DNA of 64,000 bases from Pagrus major (lineage: Eukaryota > Chordata > Actinopteri > Spariformes > Sparidae): the NCBI RefSeq assembly GCF_040436345.1, contig NC_133236.1, forward strand, positions 10,194,165 through 10,258,164, written 5' to 3'. This document shows positions 12,401 to 21,400 of this stretch, piece after piece. The translations under genes and the position numbers were made by a program. Under the pieces are notes generated by a model. The model was given only the letters and a program-made list of their open reading frames with translations, was not told the origin of the DNA and did no database searches. Each line of letters starts with the position of its first letter. Position 1 is the stretch's first letter.

Positions 12401-15400
12401 GTCGAAGCTATATGCAGTGTGAAAGGAATACCTGCAAAAAAAACAGTTTGAGTGCCGCTAACTGGAGCTGAATTGTTTTTACAAATTCATCCGAGTTCTA
12501 ACCCTCGAAGCCAAGCTCATCTGGCATGTATGAGCCAGAGCCAGCCCACATTTGGCCGTCTGGTGCCAGAATAGAGCCTATAGTGTACCAACCCTTAGCC
12601 AGAATCCATGTGTCTTAGCTGAGTAGAAGCTGGCTGTCGTATGGGAATGTAGTTTATACATGTACGTACCAATTTTAAAACTTCAGTCAAGAAGAATCAA
12701 TACATACTGTATTCCTCCACAGCTCTTCTTCAATGTATATGAGTGAATACACACCTGTATTTAACACTGAGAGGTAACAATGGTTGGAAATGAACAGCGA
12801 ACACCTGCCCTTACCTGAAATGGTCTTGTAGTCCATGAGATCAAACATGATGACAAAAACACAAGACCACGTAATGATGAGAGCCAGAACTAAGATCCAA
12901 GCCAGTGGGGAGCTGAAGGTAGAGTAGAGGTCATCTGTAAAAGTTTTCTTGGACCCTCGTGCAGACGCTGACCCGGCGTCTCCATTCTTGCTGTCAATGA
13001 CCATCGTGGTGGTGGTCGATGTCCGCGCTGAGGAGCAAAGAAACTGGGATCAGATGAAGCACATTAAACGTGGCCCTCTATAGAACAGTTTTTTATTTCA
13101 CCATCCCTAATATCCAGGAATCTACACACTCAAAATAATATTTTCAAAATCAAGTCACACAGGTTTAATTCATTTGTTTTGGATGTACTGTCAGATACAT
13201 ATATATCTTTATTTCCTGCAGAGTTGACTGTTAGTCTTAGTTAACACAGTTCACAGTTTCGTGTAGTATTTTGAGGTACTTTCTTAATTAGTCAAAAGGA
13301 CTTGTCCATCTCAAAGCAAGGATTTCTGTCTTTACATGGGTAAAAACTCACTGTTTATTCAGTATTTTACAGTTATATGGAGTGTAAATCTGATAACTGG
13401 TAAGAACACTTAGAGGAACTGGGAGGAGTACGCAGCAAAACATCAACGACGCTGGAGAAAATCACTGATGATTATTCTAAGTGCTGTATTGAGGCAACTG
13501 GACTTGTTTCAGTGTCTTGAAGACGTTTCACCTCTCATCCAAGAGGCTTCTTCGGTTCTAACTAACTGGAGGCGAGTTGCAGGCTTTTTTAAACTCTGTG
13601 TGGGAGTGTCCTTAGAGAGTCGTTAGGGACACGTCTGGGCTCTGAGTTTCAGTATATGTTTATTTGCTCTGCCACCAGCAGTTGATTTCACTTGAACATA
13701 CTGTTGCTAGCAATTTAACGGTCATTTTGAAATCCACCATTTTGTGTAATCTATGGCAAGCATATTTCATCTGCTCTTAAAATATCCCTTTTTTAACAAA
13801 TGTTTTTATTGAATTTTTCATATACATTACTTTAATTAATAGAAACAAACAATCAAGCATAGAACATTTAAGGTGCAGGGTAGCAGCAAGGCATCTTCCT
13901 ATAAAGGTTTTTGACAGAGCATTATAACGTGTTGCTCTTCGTGGTCTAAAGTTTACATCAGCATGTTACAAAAAGGAAATAGACATACAATGAAAGAAAA
14001 ATAAATAAATGTCAAATGAAATGTTACATTTAAGGCAAGAAGGTTTCTTTGGCTTTCTCCCCTTCTAAAAATGATATAAACCTTCTCCAAATTCTATCAA
14101 CGGTAGACAATTTACATACCTTTATGTACAGTTTATGTACCTCATACCATACCTGTATTGTATTTTTAACAAAGGGATCCTGCATATGGTTTTTAAGTTC
14201 TTTTAGTTTAGCTGAGTATAAATATGAGTTGAGAGGCAGAGGAGATGTATTATATCTCTCAATGCTTACCCAGGATAATGGTGTTCCTAGTTCGAACCAG
14301 CAGGAGGCAGTAGAAAGTTGGGCCCAATAATACCACTGAAGGTTCAGAAGTCTCAGACCTCCTCTTTCATAGGGGAGATAAAGCAAAGATAAGTGAAGTC
14401 TAGCCCTTCTATTGTTCCAGATAAACTTAGAAAACGTGCTTTTCATTCTTGCAAGAAAATGAGTTGGAGGACTGAGAGGAATCGACTGGAATAGGTAAAG
14501 AAATTTTGGGAGAACAATCATCTTGACAATATTTATACGGCCCATCATGGAAATTGGTAACATTGACCATCTATTAATTAATTCTGTCACTGATTCGATC
14601 ACAGGATCATGATTTGCAGCTACTAGATTATCAATTTAAGGGTAATTTTGATGCTCAGGTAAGTGAAGTTACCTGAAAACACTTTGAACGGTGTTTGAAG
14701 GTGGATTTAATCTGGATTGCCGAACGTATTAATAGTGTCAAGCAGAGTGAGTAATGACTGTTCCAATTTTATTCTCCAGATTATTTATATTTATACCAAT
14801 AATATTTTGGTTGCTCCTAACAGCAATTGCCAATGGCTCTATTGCAAGCACAAACAAGAGTGGGGAAAGGGGGCAACCTTGGTGCATGATATTATATTAT
14901 TAGTTGCCACCGAAGCTACAGAGTTGTTATATAATATTTTAATCCACGTGGAGAAGTAATTGCCAAACCAAAACGAGAAAGCACTTCATGGAAATAGCAA
15001 TGCTCAACCTGATCAAAGGCTTTTTCTGCATCCAGAGGCCGTAGTAATCTATACGACTGTAGGTATTGTGACTAGTAGAATGACATGAGCATTCTCTCTA
15101 TTCTCTTGCAGGGTTTCTAGATCTCCAAATATCTTTTAAGTTTAATTCAAGCATAAACTGATGTATAATCTTCCTGCTTCTTGGGTGAGAAATATCTGAA
15201 CCTGAGGATCGACCTAGTTTCGGATCTAGGGCGCAGTTGAAATCGCCACCTATTATTATGTCACCGTGCAGTGAAGAGATAGATACAGCTAATTGTAAAA
15301 GTTTGGTTCGTCATTATTTGGTCCATATAGATTAACCAGAATTAAATCTTGGTTCAGTAATGGATTTATGCACGAGCAAGGTGGCGCCCCTGGCATGCGA

Positions 15401-18400
15401 GTTATTAGTAGAGTTGTCCCTCCCTCCCAGAAAAATAACTACACTTGGTTATAGTCACTGATCCTTTAGGAGCAGCAGAGAAAACGTCCTACTGTTACTA
15501 CTCCGACCCTGGTAACAACGTAGTGGTCACATAATAGCTTAACTAAATGAAATATGCAACAATATGCTCAGTGCAGGCTATAGACCATAGGATAAAGGTA
15601 ATAAATAAAGGTGTAAAAGGTGTCAGCTGTCCTGGTGGAAAATCCTCATCTTACCCGGAAAAATTAGTCCAAGTTTAATTCCCGGAGCTGTTGCTTCACC
15701 TCGTTATATTGTCTCCGTTGTTTCTGTACCTCCGTGGACAGTTCCGGGAAAAACATCACTTTTACTTTTTCGCGAGCCGCCTTCATCACCTTCACCTTGT
15801 CTTGACAGTTGAGAAACTTCATGATGATGGCGCGTGGGGGACTGTTAGGAACCTGCCGACCTGGTAATCATCTGGAGATGTCGTCTTCAGACATCTTGGT
15901 CATCCTCTCAGAGAAAGCGGTAATTGCTTCTTTTGTTTCTTGGTTGGGTGATATGACTTCTCGTATTTGAGTAGAAATGTCTGCTCTCAATAAACGTATG
16001 GCTGCTAAAATGTTAGCATCGTCCTCAACCTGGCCGCTAGCATTAGCACGACCCCGTCCAGCAAGGTCACGTCTGTGTTAGCATCTGCTGTGTCGCCAAC
16101 TTCTCACGTTTTCCTCGGTTTAGTTTTATGTTTGTTTGTTTGTTTGTTTGTTAAGGCAATATTGGCACAGGCGCTGGCAGTTTGGTTTCAGTTCTGATTT
16201 CTTAGTCGAAATGAAAGTGCAAATATGGGCCCAGTAGGTCAGAGCTCTAAGTCCTGCTGCTGCTCAGTTAGACGCCACAACCGGAAGTCCTCAAAATGTC
16301 CCTGTTGATCGGTAAGTATTGACCAATTTAATTTATTACTAATGATTGATGAGTTTTGATAAAGTTAGTTACAGTTTTTCTCTGACCATGCTAGTGGGTA
16401 ACCAAGCTAGCTGCCAGCTATCAACGGCTAATGTTTAGCTAACTTTGAGTAATTTATAACTTCTGTGCTAGCTAGCTGTTATGTATTCTGCTCTATATGA
16501 CTACTTTTACTCTTATGTCTCATTGTCAATGCGGTAAAAGCCTCACTTTAAAGCCTTCAACTTGATGTGTGTTTAACATAGCTAGCTGCATAACTGTACA
16601 TATAGTTATACGCAGTGTGGGGATTAAAACAGCCTTCTGGGTTTTTCCAGACATGTTTGATTAATATACTAAATTATCTTAATTACCAATGCTTATACAA
16701 AAGAGGGACAAGCTGCCACTGAAAATGGCACTAATGTCTTAGCAAGCAGCTGTCTCATGGAGTTTGGCTAATGTAAACTTAATTGCATATCCAACAGATA
16801 GAGCATTAATTTGGAGTCATGTTGCAGACCCCCTGAGAAATGTAAGTCCAAAAGTCACTGTCATTTTAAGTAGCTAATTTTTGGTCACCTGGTGTGTTAG
16901 CTTAGCTGCTACATGCTCCACAGGCTAGTCACTCGCTTTGTCTCTTGTTTGGTACACGGCAGGTTGTGTACTGTGGGTTTATCAGACTTTTTTTTTTAAT
17001 GGCTGCCTGTGTGGAGTAAAGACAATGAACTATCAACAAGTGTGTAAAGGTGAAAGAGTCTGAACCAACAGTCAAGTCTTTTAGTTTAAGATAGTTATCC
17101 CACCACCACCAGTCGGTTTTAGTTGACAGATGTTTCTGTTTTGAAAAGCATCTTTTATTTTCCTCCATTTTGTGTCGCCTAAACTGTGACCAAGCAATTA
17201 ACATCATGTATCTACTGATGAAATGCCTTTGTTGCAGAATTACCTGTAAGTACCGGTATTATTTTACTTATTACAGCTGTTTCATGATTAATGAGTTGTG
17301 ATTAGGGCTGGGCGATATGGCCAAAACTGTTATCACAATATGTTTTTTTATATTGATCGATGTCGATATACAGTATATTTAACAATAATAATGTTGAATT
17401 GACAGTTTCCTTAGGACAGAACCCAAAACAAACCAGAAGGTTAATTATGATTTATAAAATACAATTATTTATTGTCAGAATGAATAGGTGACAACCATTC
17501 AACAGAACCAACCAGCCAAATGGCTTTATGTTAATCACTGGATAAATAAAATGATGAATATGTTCAACAAATTGCTAGTTTCAAACATGTCTCTTTAAGA
17601 GGTAGTATACTGAACTGAACATTGATTAAAGAAAATAAAATAAAAAGGTAAATGTTGAGGATGATTATGCTCCTGTATTCTTTGAATATTGCACATTCTT
17701 GAGCTTGCAGGTAGTTGTTCAGTTCAGCTTTAATGCCTCCTGTTCTGTAAGACCTGATGTGGTTCGGACGTGCGACCAGACCGCATATCAGCGGTGACAT
17801 CTCTGAGCTGCCCCTCCAACTTTACCCTACACTCTGCATAGAGCTGATTTTTCAACCGTGCTTATAGGCATCATATCTTTAGCGATACAGTACGTAACTG
17901 CGCTGGTTATGTCTTTGAGTCGCTTCGGTTTCTGCTCATATGGGGTAATGGCTGAAAAAGCAGCGGCAACTGTTGATTGAACTGAAGTTTGACTAGTAGA
18001 AGCAGTGGGGCTGGGCTGTTGGCTACTTGAGGGGGACTGACACTAGCATGATAGCGCCAACTCATACTTTCAGAGTACTGTTTGGGACGGTACTTTTTGA
18101 GATGATGGAAGAGGTTGGTGGTGTTTCCAGTTCTGCTGAGGACTGGTCGCCGACACATTTTGCACTTAATGCTGGTCTGTCCTTTGTCAGACTTCAGGTA
18201 GCCGAACTATTTCCAAATAACCGAAGTGGTATGACCTTTCTTTGGTACAATTTCTTCATCTTTGTCAGTTTCCTCGCACTCGGTTTCGCTAGTCGGACCG
18301 CTCATTGTCTTGTGTCGGCTAAACACACAGGTGGTCACCGTCATTCTGAGTAGTTGTGAGTGGGAGGGGCCGGAAACATGTATCAACCACATGCATCTGT

Positions 18401-21400
18401 TTCTCTGCTGTGTGATTGGCTGTTGGTGTAGTGTTTTCTAGGTAAAGGAAAACTGACTCAAAAATAACTATATCGAAACTAAATGTCATAAATGTATCAT
18501 CGTTATCGTGGAAAATTTTACCATGAAAATTATCGAGATCGTTTTATCGCCCAGCCCTAGTTGTGATTTAGTTAGTTAATTCAATATATCTGTCACCAGT
18601 TTAGTGCTAACCAAGCTAGCTTCCAACAAAGCTAGCAGTTACTTACTGCTAGCTAGCTGTTGTGTATTGTACTTTTTGTAGACCAACAGTCTCTTTTACT
18701 ATACTAATATATTTGCTTAATTACTTACTGTATTTTACTACCTTTTTGGACTTCATTTTGAGCTTTCACTGATATTGTTTTGACTGCTAGCTAGTCTAAC
18801 GTTATACATTTGTGAACCCATTTTCCTTGTTTCTGTATTGAATTTCACTTCGCACTTATCTCCAGTAAAAGCCTCAGATGCATTACATTGAATGGAGGTT
18901 TAGCTAGCTGCATAACTGTGCATCTACCAGCTAGTTGTGGAGGCAAAGCTAGTATTGTACTGATAAATATTAATAACTTCAGTTAAGTTTCATTCATATT
19001 TGTTCTTAGACTACATTTTCTATTTTAACCAACCAGCCAGTCTTTCTTATCAAGCAAACCGATAGGCTAACATAATTTTCTCAGTACATAAACACGTTTT
19101 CAGTATGTGTACATTTCAAGTGCTATTATCCATATTGAAAGTTTTAATTCATGCCACCAGGTATAAATTTTTAAACAGAGAAAGTGTTTACCTGAACCTG
19201 TGGGAAGTGGGTCGAGTACCATGTACTGGCAGAAGGTAAAACATTTCTGACAATGTTCCCTAGACACTCTCTATGCTGACCCAGTCTTGCATAGTCTTGT
19301 TATTATTACCACTTAGCTAACCAGAAACCAGTGCAATCTATTTTGTATTTTCATTTGCCTTAAAATTGGAGTTATAAGGTTTGCAATAACTTAGTATTAC
19401 ACTGTACCCGCAAACTCTCCTTTTTAAATAATGCAGCATTTTATTTTTCATTCAACATAATTGATTATTTCTGTCATGTATAATCAGTAACAGTGTAGTT
19501 GCTAATGTTGCTGTGGGTGTGCTGGGGAAGCTCAGGCCACCTGTTGACTCTCCTCAGCTCACTGTTGGCAGCTAATGTAAGTTGCTCCTTTACTGCTGAC
19601 TCAAACAGCTTAGCAGCACTCCAAACACACAGACACACACACCTCTGTCTAACCTCTTCACAGGTCAGTCCAACATACCATGAGTGGCCGCAGATGAAAC
19701 CTCACAGTGGCTACTGTTGGATGATCGACATGGCTTTGGATGGTCACTAGAGGTTTGTGTGAATGTGACTTAATGTCTGAAATGTTGTCAACCATGCTCT
19801 TTCCAGGAAAAAGTTGTGAATAATACCAAGCACCCTACTCAAACACAAATATAAAGAAACATTTTAACTAGTGTGGGTAGATGACCTCTCTACCATATGA
19901 ATTTCTTTTTTTTAACTACTTGCAGCACCAAGGGTGCTGATGTCAGTCTTTCCTTTCCACTCTGTTGTCACTGAACTTGGAACTAGGAAAAACAAACAAA
20001 AAAAACGTTCTGTGTTTCACGTTATCATATCATATCAACATTTCATCAGGAGGAGGAAGGGATGCTGGTATAGCGAGACCTGATTGGGACTCCTGCCAGG
20101 CGAGAGAACTGTTCGAGACGACCTCATCCGTATATCCAGCCGTGTTTGTGCAACAAAATGGGATATTTTTAACAAGACTGGGACACTTTCCAGCCGTGAT
20201 TGTGACTACAAAACCAGGTAGGTCAAAATAGGTTTTTTCCTCACCCTAAATGTGTGATTAGTGCCTAACCTAACCAGACCATAAGCACAGCATTGTCAAG
20301 ACATAAAATTGAGTAAATAGATGGTGATAATTCACACAGGACATTACAGTAGTGGCTGTTGTATAAAGAGGGTTTTGCTTCCTGTTGGAGGCTTCTAGGG
20401 AAAGATTTGAACGTGTCCTTTTCTATCCTTTCTAACCTGCAGAGTTATTGCTGCTGTTTCTTTTGATGAAACCTGATTAATTCAGGTTCCTGCTCTCAAG
20501 TTCATGAAATAGGATGTTATGGCCATCAGCCATGAGATCAGAAGAATGCCTACTGGCCGACTGGTCCATTGGTTGTTCTATCCAAGACTATGGTCCACAG
20601 CAACATATCTTGACAACTTCTGGTCAAATCTGGATCTTTTATGACTTTTGACTGTCATGTCAAAATATTCTTCTAATATCCTTCTTGTTAGACATTACAT
20701 TGTGCTTATGATTACCTTGAAACCATTGTTTTGTTTTCCTAATGATCACCACCATTGGGCCAACATATCCTAAATATTTGTGTCCAGAATGTCATGAAAT
20801 GTGTTCATTTTCATTGTGGGTACTCTGAGAGCATCTCCTTCAGCAAAACACTCAAAATTACACACAACTTATCTAGTGAGCAACCCTAACTGGGCCTTAA
20901 AACATGAATAGCTGGTAGATCTTTCCTTCTCCCTTCACTTTGATGCCTCTTTCCACCACCACTATTTAAACCCAACTCTAAATGGTTTGACCAGCCATCC
21001 ATGCACGATTCCTCCTTTTATGGCTGACCTATCTCCACACTGTGGATAACATTTCTGTTGTTACTCACACCGGGTATCCATGACAGCTCAACTCAGAGCA
21101 GTCATTAGGAGCGAATGGTTGCCTATTCAGTCAGAAAACAGGCAAGTGTTGTCATAACATTTCCTTAATGAGTGCACAGAGCTGAATGAAGTGCAGCAGA
21201 GACCTTTACGATCCGGCTGGCTGCGCATGGTGGTATTAATCAGGTTAGGAGCTTGATTCAAGCAGCTGTTTCCATGTTTCCATGTGGCATTAGTGTTGTG
21301 CAGCCACTGTAATGTTAGTGTCAACACTGCAGAGAGTCCATTTAGACAGTTTAGGACTCAATGATGACTAAAAGGAAATGGATTACATCAATTCACTTCC

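Larger units (their letters stand above)
13790..16292 (-). mobile_element. L1/Tx1-like LINE, decayed and internally deleted
   Basis: A minus-strand non-LTR element in trdn intron 1. The 5' end (GGACTTCCGGTTGTGGCGTC on the minus strand) resembles the 5' end of the other L1-like copy at 39,822. Next come ORF1 C-terminal remnants, an endonuclease motif ([10 protein letters not shown] near 15,240), RT motif A ([12 protein letters not shown] near 15,020), the ORF2 C-terminal region and a 3' end with AATAAA and an A-rich tail. Imperfect flanking duplications AAAATATCCCT (13,779-13,789) and AAAATGTCCCT (16,293-16,303) support a retrotransposition event. It is about 2.5 kb, so large internal parts are missing. 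Confidence 0.85.

Noticed and set aside
12687..13027. Junctin/aspartyl beta-hydroxylase (asph) identity
   Set aside because: The related TM region fits, but VIDSKNG, STTTT and the [16 protein letters not shown] exon are triadin-specific.
16295..16312. Apparent first exon ATG TCC CTG TTG ATC G with donor GTAAGT next to CCGGAAGT (ETS-like)
   Set aside because: The ATGTCCCT is the target duplication of the L1-like element and the CCGGAAGT is its reversed 5' end. No downstream plus-strand exons fit.
20049..20218. Splice-flanked open stretch on the plus strand ([20 protein letters not shown])
   Set aside because: No partner exons and no recognisable product; one such stretch is expected by chance in several kb.
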